Source: Eremomyces bilateralis CBS 781.70
Taxonomy: Eukaryota > Ascomycota > Dothideomycetes > Eremomycetales > Eremomycetaceae
Direction: 5' to 3'
Assembly (NCBI RefSeq): GCF_010015585.1
Contig: NW_022985069.1
Span: 1,171,038 to 1,235,037, forward strand
DNA length: 64,000 bases
Shown: piece after piece, positions 31,660 to 43,346 of the stretch
How positions within the stretch are numbered: the first letter of the stretch is position 1
Layout: every line of letters starts with the position of its first letter
Notes under the pieces: generated by a model
What the model was told of the DNA's origin: nothing
What the model saw: the letters and a program-made list of their open reading frames with translations, nothing else
The model's database searches: none
Position numbers and translations under genes: made by a program

Positions 31660-34600
31660 ATGGCGGGCGGCTTCGACGACCTGATCGAGTTCCTCTTGCA
31701 GGAAATTGCCCTTCTGGGTGAGAAAGGTAAAAGATGTTCTATTTTCCTACAGTATTTTAATCATCCCGTCCATTCCTCCCGCTGCAAGTCATTCTAGTGC
31801 CCGCCAGTGATTGGATGCCCGATGCTTTGCCGTCTGTCGATGTTGAAAGTCATCGTTCCTCTCGCTCGTCCAGGCTTGGCATCTCGAAATCGTGGCACAG
31901 GGCGTCCGGTTCGAGCCGGGCTCAGACCGCGCATTTTTTATATTCGAAGAATTACTTACGGCTTGACTAGGCTTGTCTCCTTCGGAGTTTCGAGGGCTCA
32001 TTGATCGGTTTTATAAACCGGTAGGAAGAAATTTTGGCGCGGCAGAGGCACCCGAACCCCCGGTCGCGCTGGTGGATGACTTGCTCGTTGAGCAGGTGTG
32101 GAAGTGGACGACGGCGCATCGGGACATTTGGGTGGGGATAAAAGGAGAGTATAACGGGGTGTCATGGAAAGAGGCCGTTGAGATTGAAGCTGCTGCCTCG
32201 CCGTTCAATCAGCAACTAGAGCGAGCGGCGGACGTACCTCAAAGCCAAGTTAATCATACTGACAAGCCGGATGGTGGAACTCCAAACCCCATTGCTGAAT
32301 CTCAATCCAATGGGAACGTTGGGAAATCCACCGAGACCGATCCCCAGGTCAAAATAGAAGAAGCAGCAGAAAATCCAGCCTCTCAAGACAAGATTCGAAT
32401 CTACGCCTCCGAGGAGCGGATCTGGCACGCCCTGGCAGGCCATGGCATCGACCGCAAGAGAGTGCCTCCGCTGGAGTTTCAACTTCTCTGTGTCATCGCA
32501 GCTCAAGGACCGAAAGGCATCATCCAGCCGCAGCTTGTCAAACTCAGCGGGCAGGACAAACGCTCTCTTCCGAGGCGCACCGATGCCTTGCAAGAGAAGG
32601 GGTATATCGTCAAGAAGTCAATCATTCAAGGCGGCATGCGCACGAGCATTCTGACCTTGCGCCGATATGTCGAAGAGCACACGGAGGTCGCGTCGGACGA
32701 TGCGGCGAACAAGACGCGGATCTTCGTCGATGGCCAAGTGCAGGTGTTTAACGCGGTCGATGCCATATACGAGCTTCTTAAAGACATCAAGGTCATGCCT
32801 ACGGAAGATCTAGTTCGGCTTGTAGGCTTCGATGCCCGCTCCTTCCGGCGGCGGATGATGCGCGATATCTTCCAGCGGCTTGCCATGCTCGGCGTGATTG
32901 CGCAGGTCAAGGTCAAAGTCAGCTACACGAAGACCTGGAATGTCTGGAAGCGGGCGGTCAGACTGCTCCGCGCTCCGAATGAGAAGGACCGGAAGACGTT
33001 CGCATCGTTGTCGAAGGCCGAGATGAACTCATGGATCCGACAGCAGAACAAAGGAACAAACGGCGATGGCAATGCGGAATCGGACCAAGACTCTGAGGAC
33101 GAAGGCACCGTTGTTACTAACACGGAACAAGGGACGCCTGAGATTCCAGGCCGGGCTGGCGTTTCCGATCAACCACCGAAGCCCACCATCGGTCCTCAAT
33201 GGGATCCAGACCGATTGTGGCCGAACATCATATATGAGTACGTCGACAGAGCCGGAGAAGAGGGTGTTTCAAGCATGGACCTACGAGCCCGAACATTTGG
33301 CCCGGTCTGGAAGCGCCCCTTCGACATCGCGATGGCGCGACTCACCGATGCATGGGAGGTTTCTCAACCGGAAACGTTGCGCCACTTGAAAATCGTACGC
33401 GACACGGCTGTTAAAGATAGGACGAATCATTACTTATATAGGACTGTCGGCCACTACCAGAGTCTTGTGAATCAGGGCAACGGAGATTGGGACATCGTCA
33501 GCAACGGGCATCTTGCGAAACCGGGCAAGAAACAGAAAGTCAAATTGGAATATTTCCTTGCTCCGCCAGACGAATGGGGCTTTCCTTCGGTCAATACGAG
33601 CTTGCTAGCACCTGGAGATGGCATCGCTCCTCTACCGAAGCAGCCTATTGGGCGCGAGGCCATCAGTAAGCAGAAACAGCAAAAGCGCAAATATCTCGGC
33701 CTCGATTTGTCCGAAATTTCGAAGGAGATCCACCAGGAAGAGACCCAAGCCAACCAGTCCACCACAACGACCGCGGCGAAAGGCAAGAAACGGGCGATGG
33801 ATCGTTCAGCGCCAGGTGACACGACCTCCACACCTGCGGCGAAGAAAGCCAAACTTGCGCCGATGGGCAAGATCGCGCAGGAGAAGGCCAAGAAGGCAAG
33901 AGAGGAGGCCAAACGGTATGTGGCTGCGCTGAGAAAACAAGCGGAGAAGTTGGCCGCATGGCAGATTACGATGGAGAAGAAGAGGAGGGCGAAAGAGGCG
34001 GGGTTAGACTCAGATGATGTGGGCGTTGATTTGCGAGAGATCAAGCGTGCCACAGTGCAGAAGGTCCTAAAGCCACAAAAGAAGTCGTCGATTGTTCCAC
34101 CGAGGCGGAGGGGACGGCCGAGGAAACAGACTGAGAAAGTGGCCATGGTGGGACATGATGAGGAAGACGGTGACGAACATCCCGCCGTAAATGGGTCTGC
34201 TGGTGCTCCCACCACTATTCAGCATGAACAAGTTGAGTCCCTTGCACCACCTGCTACTCAACTAGACCACGCTCAGGACAATTTGCAAAACGGCGAACAG
34301 TCCATTAGCGCAGAGGCAGACAATAACAATCAAAGTCAAGCATTGGACGAAGACAAGAAAGCCTTGGAGCAGCGCACTGAAGAAATTCTCACCGGATTTC
34401 TCCACCGGACTCGACGGGGAGTCTACATCAAACCTCCTTTTGCAGACCGGTCGTTCACGCGAGGTCGACCGCGCAAGACGTTTATGATTGCTATTAAGCT
34501 CGATCAGCTGAAGGAAGAGGTACCTGAGGATGAGCAAGGAGCCCAAGCAGAGGCGAGGAGGTCCGAACTCGGAGAACAGGCGGATGATGGGGACGACGGT

Positions 34601-37600
34601 CGTCCTGATTTAGAGATGGTTGACGCGAACGACCAGCGTGTGGAGGAACAAAATCTAGTTGATGGTGAGGTTGGAGAACAAACCGCCTTTGTGGACACTT
34701 ACGGTGCACCAACACAAACTGCAGCAGTACCTGTCAGTCCCGGCGAGGAATTAGCAGCTCGAGCTACCCGCGATACCCATCCGATTGATATTGACGAGCA
34801 AGAAGACACGGACCACGAAGCCGAGACAAAGGACGATATCGTAATGGACGAAGACATTCAACAGCCCTTCGAGTCACCTAGCTCACGCAAGCAGACCATA
34901 TCTAAACCGAGTTTCAAACTCTGGAGTTTGTCTAGCCAGAACAAGAAAATCACCAAAAAGAGAGGTTCGCATCGAAGACCGGGTGTCCAACTCGGAGGTG
35001 GTACCACTGCGCTTAACCGGGTGAAAATCATTCTCGACCTGGTCAACAAATGCGACGGCATCATACCTGGCGCTCGGGCGGTATATCCTTCATTTGACTT
35101 TGCATGGAAGGCGCTCCATCCAAGTAGCGGTCGAATTGACTCCCGGACTATCGAACGAGCTCTGACCTCGATGGTGGAAATGGGAAAGCTCATCCACATT
35201 GAGGTTCCATGCGAAAGGAATGGGTCCAAATTCACGCAATCGATGTATACCTTTCCCGAGATTGACCCTTCTTCGGATCGTGTGGAGGACATGAAGAGGA
35301 ACATACGCTCCTGCTACCCATCGTCGTACCATCCTCCTCAGTTAGGCATAGCACCACCACCCGCGAAGCGTGGACCGCCGCGCCATACCGATCTATATCC
35401 AAAGGATGAGACCGTACAGTTCGCACAGCCGCTTCCTCAACCCGCCAACGTTCGCAGGAAACAAGCGGCAGCCGAGATCTCAAGGATCAAGGCGGCCGAG
35501 CGGGCGGCCAAACAAGCGGCGCGGGAACATGCCAGGAGAGAGAGGCAGGAGTTGAGGTTGGCAAGACAGCACCTCCGGGAAACGAACCGAGCCCACTTCA
35601 GGTCGATCAGAGATGTGACCAGTCACCGAGCCAAAAGACAGAATCGACCTCCTATGCCGTACGGGCCGTGGGGTCATCCGTCATTGGGCTTTGCACCTTC
35701 GTATATGCCACGTAGCGGGATGCAGACTATGTACCCAAGCAGGTATCCAGTCCAAATGGATCCTAGAACCTCCCTTGTTCTGGTCATCAAGGGACTTTCA
35801 ATGCTCACTCAGTGCTCATCGGACTTTCACCCCTTGACGGGCACGTTCTCGACTGTCACCAATGTGCCGAGACGTCTCGAACAGGCAGTGCCGGCTCGAG
35901 TGACATTATTGTATATGCTCCAATCTTTCCAGATGAAGGCATACTATCTCATGCTGCATCCAGCACCGACACTTCATCAGCAAACCGGGACATTTGGGAC
36001 CAGTGCTATCGTGCCGCAGGTGATGCAGGTCCCACGCTATCCTACTACTGGCGGCTCAGTATCTCGACAGCTTCCAGCACTCCTCCCGGCCCCACCGTCG
36101 ATGTACAATCCCAAAATTTCTCAGCTGGCTCCATTTAATAAGGACGATCCGCGCGCTTACGATGCGTTACTTCAATCTCACGCCCGCAAGGTTGCAAAAC
36201 AGCCTTCTTTCATCAAGGTCGATCTGGAGAAGGCGTTGTCCGAGTCGGCGAAGTACTTCGTGACGGCCATCACGGTCGTTCAAGCCCTCGTTGGCGGAGT
36301 CGATCAAGGTATCAACTGGACTTTAGTGACGACCATCTGCAAAGGCAATCCTCGGTTCGACATCGATATGGACATTGGTCATCTGCGCTATCGCTGGGTG
36401 ATTTATCGAGAATCCTTCAAAGACTGGCTCAATGAAGTTATTGAGGACTTCCGGGAGGTGTTTTTGGAAGCGTACGGAAAGGGGGAAGTCGACCCGATCG
36501 ATTTCGATAAGCCTTATGACTATGACTGGCTTGGCTTGGTCAAGTGGGCGATGAAGAAGCTTCTGATTCTATCGAGGTCTCCTGCCGAGTTTAGAAGAAA
36601 CCCGATCACGCATCGGAGCTTGCCTGCCACTTGGGAGGCGCTGGAGAATTCGTTTTCTATAGAATCGGAACCGAGTCAGAGTCGCACGCTGCCGGAGAAG
36701 TTCTACAATGACAAGACGAACGGCACGCACCGAGCGGTCTGGGTGCATAACGTTCCATTTGAGACGGATGCATTCGCCAAGACTAAGCCGCGAGGCAAAA
36801 AGGGGAAGACGCAAGAGACCGAAGATGGACTGCGGCAGGGCGAGAAGCGGATGACGAAGTCCTACGTCAGATCCGTCATCGCAACTCCCGATGATCAATA
36901 CGATGCCTTCCTCGCCCGAGACATTCTTTCGCGCTTCCCGCCCTACGCCATGGACCGCGCGATCGGTGAGCTCTCGCGGAAGAACATCATCTCCAAGCGA
37001 TTCCCTGGCCCCCACGTACCACCCGGTCGGACGTGGCAGCTTTCCGACCAGTTGAACTCGATGCTCGACCGCCAAATCACCGGCGAGATGTACCAAGAAG
37101 CCGCGCAGTTCAAAGCGGACCTCGACCGTGCGTTTTCAGAAGGAGACGAACCCGTCGTTCGAGTGCCGTTTACGGCGAAGAACGGGACTATGCTTGCGAT
37201 CCTGAACCTGGTTGCGAATGGCCGATGCAGACTGACTCCGGCCCTCCCTCGCATCATCAACGAAGACCAACCTCTCCTGCGAGGAGGTCGCGACGTTGAC
37301 GCCGAGCTGGTGTATTCGAAATGGGGATGGCTCAACGGCGCATACAACACACGGATCATGAATCGCAAATATCTGGAATTCCACGTCGACGTCCACCCGA
37401 CGGCTCGCTACCAACCAGGTAACCCATTCCTCGCAAGCTTGCCCGAGGGGACATTGCCTGCGCCCCCGACCGCCAACGATGATTTTGCGGAATCGGATGA
37501 GGCGTACCGTGGCTGCTACCCGCTCTGGCTCGATCATCAATCGCACATCATCCAAGATCTGTGGGAGAGGGTGGTCATGGCGGTCGTGCAAATCATCTCG

Positions 37601-37846
37601 TTCCGCGCCGGAGTCGATGTAGACGGATTGAGTAGGGCGTTCAAAGGGATGTTGGAGCCCTGGGAGCTTGAGATATGTGTGGGTTGGCTAGAGAAGGTTG
37701 GGGCGGTGGAGAGGGTGGCTGGGAAGGAGAACTATACTGTGACGGAGTGGTGGTGGATGGTTCCTGCGGCGTGGATTCGAGAGGAGACGACGGAGGTGGA
37801 CACTCGAAGGATTGAAGAAGACCACAGTCCCATTCTTGTGGAATAA
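31660..37846 (+). CDS. TFC3: TFIIIC B-box-binding subunit (Tfc3/tau138 homologue)
   Basis: Two exons, 31660-31726 and 31971-37846, give 1980 residues. The short first exon (MAGGFDDLIEFLLQEIALLG) joins SPSEFRGLIDRFY to form the conserved N-terminus, which supports the 244-bp intron. The B-block-binding winged-helix domain lies at about residues 165-260 (GIDRKRVPPLEFQLLCVIA, then LVKLSGQDKRSLPRRTD). Two AT-hook-like RGRPRK motifs occur (near 34110 and 34465), with long charged linkers, and further winged-helix regions follow to the C-terminus. The protein reads the B box of tRNA genes so that RNA polymerase III can be recruited. Length is larger than yeast tau138 (1160) and similar to other Pezizomycotina. 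A B-box-like motif lies in its own intron. Confidence 0.93.
31908..31939 (+). promoter_or_regulatory. B-box-like motif and T6 run in TFC3 intron 1
   Basis: GGTTCGAGCC (31908-31917) fits the GWTCRANNC core of the RNA polymerase III B box, and T6 follows at 31934-31939, the form of a Pol III terminator. It also forms a hairpin (GTCCGG, loop TTCGAG, CCGGGC). I tried to fold a tRNA around it and failed: there is no acceptor stem and no good A box at the right distance. A core this short is expected about once in 64 kb by chance. Possible readings are a TFIIIC-only site, a dead tRNA, or coincidence. Confidence 0.3.
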
Positions 37847-37976
37847 TACTCATCGAAACAGCGGGGAATCATCAATGTATGGTATGACTTAATACCGAAG
37901 GTACCATAATTTTGATATCGGCCGTCGGCATCCAAGTTTCCAGCGATTAATTCCCCAGTACAGGAAACTTTAGGTT

Positions 37977-38648
37977 TCAAGATTCATTAGGCAATACTCT
38001 CCGAAACCAAATCAGGAGATCGGCGTGATCGGACAAGATGGCAATCCCAAGCTGGCCAACTGAACAATCGACATCAAGCCGAAACTCTGCTTTTAACATG
38101 GTCTTCTCCCGCGAATCGACGTCCAGCTTTTCCACCGTAAAGAACTCTCTAGAAACGTGCGTGAAAAGTAGCTTAACCCGCCAACTCCGATCCGTAGCAT
38201 CGATCACCAGCTTCCCCTCTTTACACTCCACGATATAGGTTCCATAGCCCTCCTCTCGATATATGCCCGCATGCGATGAAATCGAGGCCGCCAACGGCAG
38301 CGGCGGGTTCGGAATCCTTGGATAAAGCGCCTCGACCGTTTTAGCCCTCCACTCCACTTCATCCTTCACCGCCTGCGCCTCCCAATCGAACCTCTTGGAG
38401 ATAAACTTGTCATACTTGGAGAAGAACTGGTCGCTAGCCGTTTTGTTCTTGATCGGAATCAACTCGGGCGAAGTTTGCAGATTTGAAACGCATCGGAGAG
38501 TTTGGAGGGTAGTGAGGACCTCCAAGATGATCTGCAGAGTGATACGACACGAATATGAAGTTTGCTCTGCGGGGCGTACGCCAAGATACAGAGCAGAGGC
38601 GTAAAAAGCAAAAGCTGATTTAAAAGTCACTGACTTGCCATCTTCCAT
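37977..38648 (-). CDS. C-terminal fragment of a beta-lactamase-like serine hydrolase, probably a remnant
   Basis: A frame of 223 residues. The last 130 (from KRFDWEAQAVKDEVEWR through AGIYREEGYGTYIVE to LLIWFRRV) match the C-terminal domain that follows the catalytic domain in fungal beta-lactamase/transpeptidase-like proteins. The catalytic SxxK and YxN motifs are absent, so no activity is possible. The first 70 residues do not look like this family. The ATG at 38648 lies only 4 nt after the stop of the bZIP gene on the same strand, in another frame, leaving no room for a promoter of its own. Most likely a 5'-truncated remnant; transcription could only come by read-through from the bZIP gene. 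Confidence 0.6.
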   Translation of the reverse strand: MEDGKSVTFKSAFAFYASALYLGVRPAEQTSYSCRITLQIILEVLTTLQTLRCVSNLQTSPELIPIKNKTASDQFFSKYDKFISKRFDWEAQAVKDEVEWRAKTVEALYPRIPNPPLPLAASISSHAGIYREEGYGTYIVECKEGKLVIDATDRSWRVKLLFTHVSREFFTVEKLDVDSREKTMLKAEFRLDVDCSVGQLGIAILSDHADLLIWFRRVLPNES

Positions 38649-38652
38649 CTTG

Positions 38653-40526
38653 TTACTGCTTCGGCAGTTCCATGTAAAACAAAGGAGGCTCTGTAGACGG
38701 TTTCGTCATATCTTGTAGAAGGGACAGGGCGCTCTCATGACTCATGACTCTCTAAGAATAGAGTTGCACAATTATGGTGAATCATTATTCCACCGCTCAC
38801 TCACAGATTTATATCCCTCCCCTCTCCTCCTCTAGTGTCTAAAAACGTCGCTGTGGATCACTCTATCCCCTTTTGCTCTCTACTCCCCCCTTTCCCATCT
38901 TCCCCACAACAATGCGGCCTCAACTCCCTAGATACCAGACACTGACTCACCGAACACGACATCTCCGACCTCAGCTCCGGAAACAGCTCGAAGAAGCCGG
39001 GCCGCATCTGGAAGCAATGCAGATCCATGACGTGCGCGTGCCAGGGCGATGAGAACGCGTAGAGGCCCGTGGCAGGGTCGTGGTGGTAGATATCGCGCAG
39101 GTCGTGGCTCCAGAGGAAGAGGTAGTTGGTGCAGAAGGCACTGACGAAGCGGTCGCAGGCGAATCGGGTGCGGTTGAAGATCATTTGTTCGCGGAGGCCG
39201 GGCCTGGCGGGTCAGTGGGTTCAGTGATGCTGGTTGGGAGGAAATAAGTACCAGACGAAGAAATCCACAATTGGATCATGCTGGATGTGTAGTTGTGCTA
39301 GACTATATCGGCGGCGGCGTTAGCTTCACTACGACGATTTGGTTTGGTTTTTGTATCTTGCCTTGGGTGGGTAAACGGTGGAGTGGTGTCGTCATCCTTC
39401 CTAACCCGTTTAACCCTGGACTGCTTGAGTGTTAGATTGGGTCCAGTTCTCGGAATTCTATCTCCTACCGAGAAGCTCCGTCGGATTCCGTGTATGATTG
39501 AAGCTCTGTCCGCGAATCCAAGGTGAGAAAAGAGATGGCAATCCAAAGCTTTCAACCACTTCCAGCACCCATCGAGAGTATATTTTTGTTCCACGGCCGA
39601 CCATCCTTCTAGAAATGCTCTGATAGTTATGTCCTCGTCTGTGTCAACCGAGCAGAGAGCGTAGGTCGGCCGGGTTAATATATACTGTAAACAATCATTG
39701 GCCAGGTACCATAGCTTTCCATCGATTTGTTTCCTGAGAATCGTATTCGTGATCTGAGCAATTGGATCTGATAGATTTACGGACGAAGACGTGTGAAGCG
39801 GAATCTGATCACTGGTAGGATCGAGATCGACTGCCTGCGCGACCTCTGAAAGGAACCCGCATCTATGGTCGACATCGAGAGGATCGGGCACCTCCTGGTG
39901 GTAGAGCGCGGTTTTACGTCCAAAGTCTCCGAAGGGCTCTAGCTGGAAGGTATTGGGGACTTGAGATGTCGAAAGACCTTCGAATGGACGGTCTACCTGA
40001 TCGGGTGACTGTTGTGGTTTCGAAAGTAGAGTTGACATATCCAAGTAATCCAAGTTGACCCGCGATTCGGTCCCCGTTCCGACGGATAGGTTGGGTCTCA
40101 GCATAGCGGGAGAATCAGCGACGCTCACCGGTTTCTTCTCCATCTCTTCCATCCCGTGAGGTGTAGATTCGAACTCCAAATCATCTTGATGGTTGAACGA
40201 CCGAGACTTCGTCAGGAGCTTCTCAATGCTCGATAGGGTGTCCCGCAGATTCTGGATCTCATCCTGGGCTTCATGGAGTTGAGCAACGAGCTCACGTATC
40301 CGCTTGTCACCGCATTTTTCATCCTGGAGTGTCTGAACAAGGGCCTCAAGACTCGCGATTCGGTTCCTCGTTTTCTCCCGTAGATTCCTCTGCGCGTCTC
40401 TATCCAAAGCTCTTTTCCGTTCACGTCTCTCGTCAACCGTCATCCCTCCTCGTTTCCCAAGTTCCTGTTCCTTGCTTTAGGTAGATTCACAGCATTGCCA
40501 CATTAAAGACTACTAACCGCTGGCAT
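38653..40526 (-). CDS. bZIP transcription factor with DUF3425 domain
   Basis: Five exons on the - strand, 40526-40518, 40464-39362, 39302-39252, 39203-38951 and 38751-38653, give 504 residues. Exon 1 is just ATGCCAGCG. The basic region is RERKRALDRDAQRNLREK, with Asp in place of the usual Asn as is common in this subfamily, followed by leucine heptads. DUF3425 runs from about residue 255: ILRKQIDGKLWYLANDCLQY, RAFLEGWSAVEQKYTLDGCW, then PPFTHPSLAQLHIQHDPIVD across an intron, FFVWPGLREQ across another, and GLYAFSSPW. The intron at 39361-39303 begins with GC, not GT (AAG|GCAAGA), and is needed to keep this domain intact. The last 199-bp intron and final 32 codons are less certain; reading on instead would end at 38858. 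Family members regulate stress or secondary-metabolism genes. Confidence 0.82.
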
Positions 40527-41769
40527 CTTAGGAGAATCGTAACAGGTCCGTCAATTGACGGAATCCCGGGAGCCAGCCGGACAGAAACGTCGAGGTCCCG
40601 AAGTACTCTTGGATTATCCTGCCCAGCCACGAGTTGGATTCAAGGCTTAGAAAGAAAGGAGAGGTATAAGGAGATATTCAAGAATCCAGGTCTGCTACTA
40701 GGGCATATACCGGCGTTGCGATTCGCTGCTGCATGCAAGCTTTACCAACCAGCGCCTGTCAATTCTGAACGGGAAGCCTGCATAAAATCCCGTGTCTCGG
40801 TCAGCCGGGATAGGAATCGTCTTATTACTGGGGCCAAGGACCTTCGTATCTAGCTAGGTTTGCTCCATGTGATGCGCTGATGGATGCTATATCACTCGAG
40901 AGTTGAGAGGAGAAAGTTGAGCGGATGTGTGGCGTTGATCTCGATATATCGGAAATATTCCGTGATCCAGACCGAAGCCTCGCTATTTCCGGCCATCCCA
41001 CACTAAGGGGGTCAAGCGGGCTGGGGCGGGGACACTAGGACGCTCAGGGGTGGAGGTTCGAGTCCCAAAGAGCGAAAGAAAGCGTTTAGGAAACACTGAA
41101 TCTATGAATATTAGAGACTTGTATTGAACAACGGACATGATCGCCGACTACAGGAAGAACGTTGTATACTAGACGGTCAATTGCCCCGCAACTCCGGAAG
41201 ATTAAGATGATAATAATGGCGAGACCTCATGCTTAAACAGTACCAGTGTAGCTCGCACTTCATGGTCAACATCGAACTTGATCGGAACTTAAAAATAGTA
41301 TACGGCAAAGTACCTTTCAGATGTTCCCAACCGGATTGTCTTTGAGTCTGACTCTTCCGACAATGGAATACTGAGATTCCGGTGATGGGCTTTAGTGTAG
41401 ACAAATGACGGATACCTATATATGCCACATTTCCGATGAGACCAAGTCGGCGTCTAAATGGAGCGGCCCTCCCTAAGTGTTAGGTACTTCTTTGCAATGT
41501 ATACTATTCGAGCTGATGACAGTTCACTGATAACAGTTCACGGTTGTTGAATTGTTTCAATCCAGTGAAGATATCAGACACGTGACCATGGACAAGGATT
41601 AAGAAGAGCTCCCTCTGATTGGCTTGTAGCTCCTTAGCGCGCCAAGGCATGTGATGTTGATTCGAGCGTCTCGGCTGGAAAGTTTCAAGAGAGTTCAAGA
41701 CAGTTCAAGAGAGCTGATTGCGATCATTTCCACCTCCACACCACCGCGTAATATCAATCATTCAATAAA
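40527..41769. other. Divergent spacer between bZIP gene and PRP19
   Basis: About 1.24 kb with no convincing gene; a - strand frame at 41177-41428 has no family resemblance. It carries a perfect B-box sequence (separate entry) and, at 41693-41714, a short direct repeat of AGAGTTCAAGAC-like units just upstream of PRP19. Confidence 0.45.
41009..41063 (+). promoter_or_regulatory. Pol III-type A-box-like and perfect B-box pair, no tRNA fold
   Basis: GGTTCGAGTCC at 41053-41063 is a perfect match to the B-box consensus GGTTCGANTCC. Thirty-four bases upstream GGGTCAAGCGG (41009-41019) resembles an A box (TGGYNNAGCGG) except at its first base. The spacing is that of a tRNA gene, but I could not form an acceptor stem, U33 or a full T stem, and no T4 run follows closely. 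A tRNA pseudogene, a tRNA-derived repeat or a TFIIIC-only site are the options. Confidence 0.35.
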
Positions 41770-43346
41770 ATGCTTTGCGCAAGTAAGTACTTCTGAAATC
41801 GAATGATGGAGATGGAGATTCTAACCCCTTCTAGTCTCAGGCGAAGCTCCTCAGGAGCCCGTCGCTTCCAGCAAAAGCGGTATGTTGATTCTCAACGGCG
41901 TCCCGAACGTCTTCTCTAACCCACCCCCAGGCAACGTCTTCGAACGCCGTCTAATCGAAACCTACATTACCGAGAATGGCACCGACCCGATCACCAACGA
42001 GCCCCTCACCCTCGACGACCTCCTCCCCCTCCGCACCGCCCGCGTCGTTCGCCCCCGTCCTCCCACACTCACCTCCATTCCCGCCCTCCTCTCCACCTTC
42101 CAGAACGAATGGGACGCGATCGCCCTTGAGTGCTACACGCTCAAGTCCCAGCTCCAGCAGACCCGCCAGGAGCTGAGTACCGCGCTTTACCAGCACGAGG
42201 CGGCGATGCGCGTCATCGCGCGCGTGACGCGTGAGCGGGACGAGGCGCGCGAGGCGCTGAGTCGGATTGGTGTGTCGGCGGGTGCGGGTGCGGAGGCGGA
42301 TCAGATGGCGGTGGATGCCAAAGGATTGAGCGGGGAGTTGGCGGAGAAGGTGGAGACGACACAGGCGGAGTTGCAGAGCACGAGGCGGAAACGACCGGTT
42401 CCAGAGGGTTGGGCGACGGGGGAGGAGGTGGAGGGGTTCGGGGCGAAGGAGACGGGGTATAAGGTGGCGGGGACGAGGCGGTTGGCGGTGGATGAGACGG
42501 GGCAGTTGGTGTTGGCGGCGGGTGGGAAGGGTGCGGGGGTGTTTTCGGTCGCGGAAGATTCGGTGGTGCAGACGTTGGATGTTGGGGGGGTGGGCGTGAC
42601 GGATGGGCTGTGGGTCGAGTCAAGGCCGGTGGTCGGACTGACCAATGGATCGGTCGTGGTCTTTAATGGAGAAGGGGAGGCGACCGCAACATTCAAGTCG
42701 CATGCTGGCCCTGCTATGGCCGTTACGGCGCACCCCAGCGGAGAGATCCTCATCTCCGTTGGCGTGGATAAGAGCTACGTTGTCTATGATCTGCCGGGAA
42801 ACAAGGTTGTCCTGCAGAATTACACCGAGTCCGGTATGTCATCGCACCTGCACCTCGTCATACAGAAACTAACTCCTTCCAGAACTCTCCTGCGCTCAAT
42901 TCCACCCCGACGGCCACCTTTTCGCGGCTGGTGGCAAGGATGGCGAAGTGAAGGTGTACCAAATCAACACCGGGGAGAAAGTCGGCGGCTTCCAGACCGA
43001 CGCGCCCGTCCGCTCGCTCTCCTTCTCCGAGAACGGCACCTGGCTCGCATCCGTATCCGAAGGCCAGAGCGACGTCACCATCTGGGATCTGCGCAAGATG
43101 ACGGCGATCAAGACGCTGGAGATCGGATCGGCGGTGTCGAGCGTCCGATTCGACTATACCGGGCAGTTCCTGGCAGTCACCGGGCCGGGGAATACGGTGG
43201 TGATGCAGTATAAGAAGAAGGAAAAGCAGTGGCTGGAGCCGCTTCGGAAGGGCGTAAGCGGTGAGGCAGTGGCATGGGGCGAGAGCGGAAAGTCTCTAAT
43301 GGTGGTGACGGGAGATGGTGGGCTGGTTCAGTTGACGGCGGCATGA
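41770..43346 (+). CDS. PRP19: Pre-mRNA-processing factor 19, U-box ubiquitin ligase
   Basis: Four exons, 41770-41782, 41835-41879, 41931-42833 and 42883-43346, give 474 residues. The first two tiny exons encode MLCAISGEAPQEPVASSKSG, exactly the Prp19 start, and exon 3 continues NVFERRLIETYITENGTDP, so the U-box (residues 1-60) is split by three exons. The coiled-coil Prp19 domain follows (TFQNEWDAIALECYTLKSQL, about 70-135). Seven-blade WD40 repeats fill about 190-474 (AHPSGEILISVGVDKSYVVYD, FAAGGKDGEVKVYQINTG, ASVSEGQSDVTIWDLRK). Prp19 is the E3 core of the NineTeen complex that activates the spliceosome and also acts in DNA repair. The coding strand flips from C-rich (42001-42060: 37 C, 10 G) to G-rich (42421-42480: 6 C, 36 G). 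Confidence 0.95.

Noticed and set aside
31801-31940. A functional tRNA gene in TFC3 intron 1
   Set aside because: No acceptor stem, no proper anticodon arm and an imperfect T stem; only the B-box core and T run hold up.
41177-41428. 83-codon minus-strand frame between bZIP and PRP19
   Set aside because: No signal, domain or splice context; length is expected by chance in a 1.2-kb spacer.
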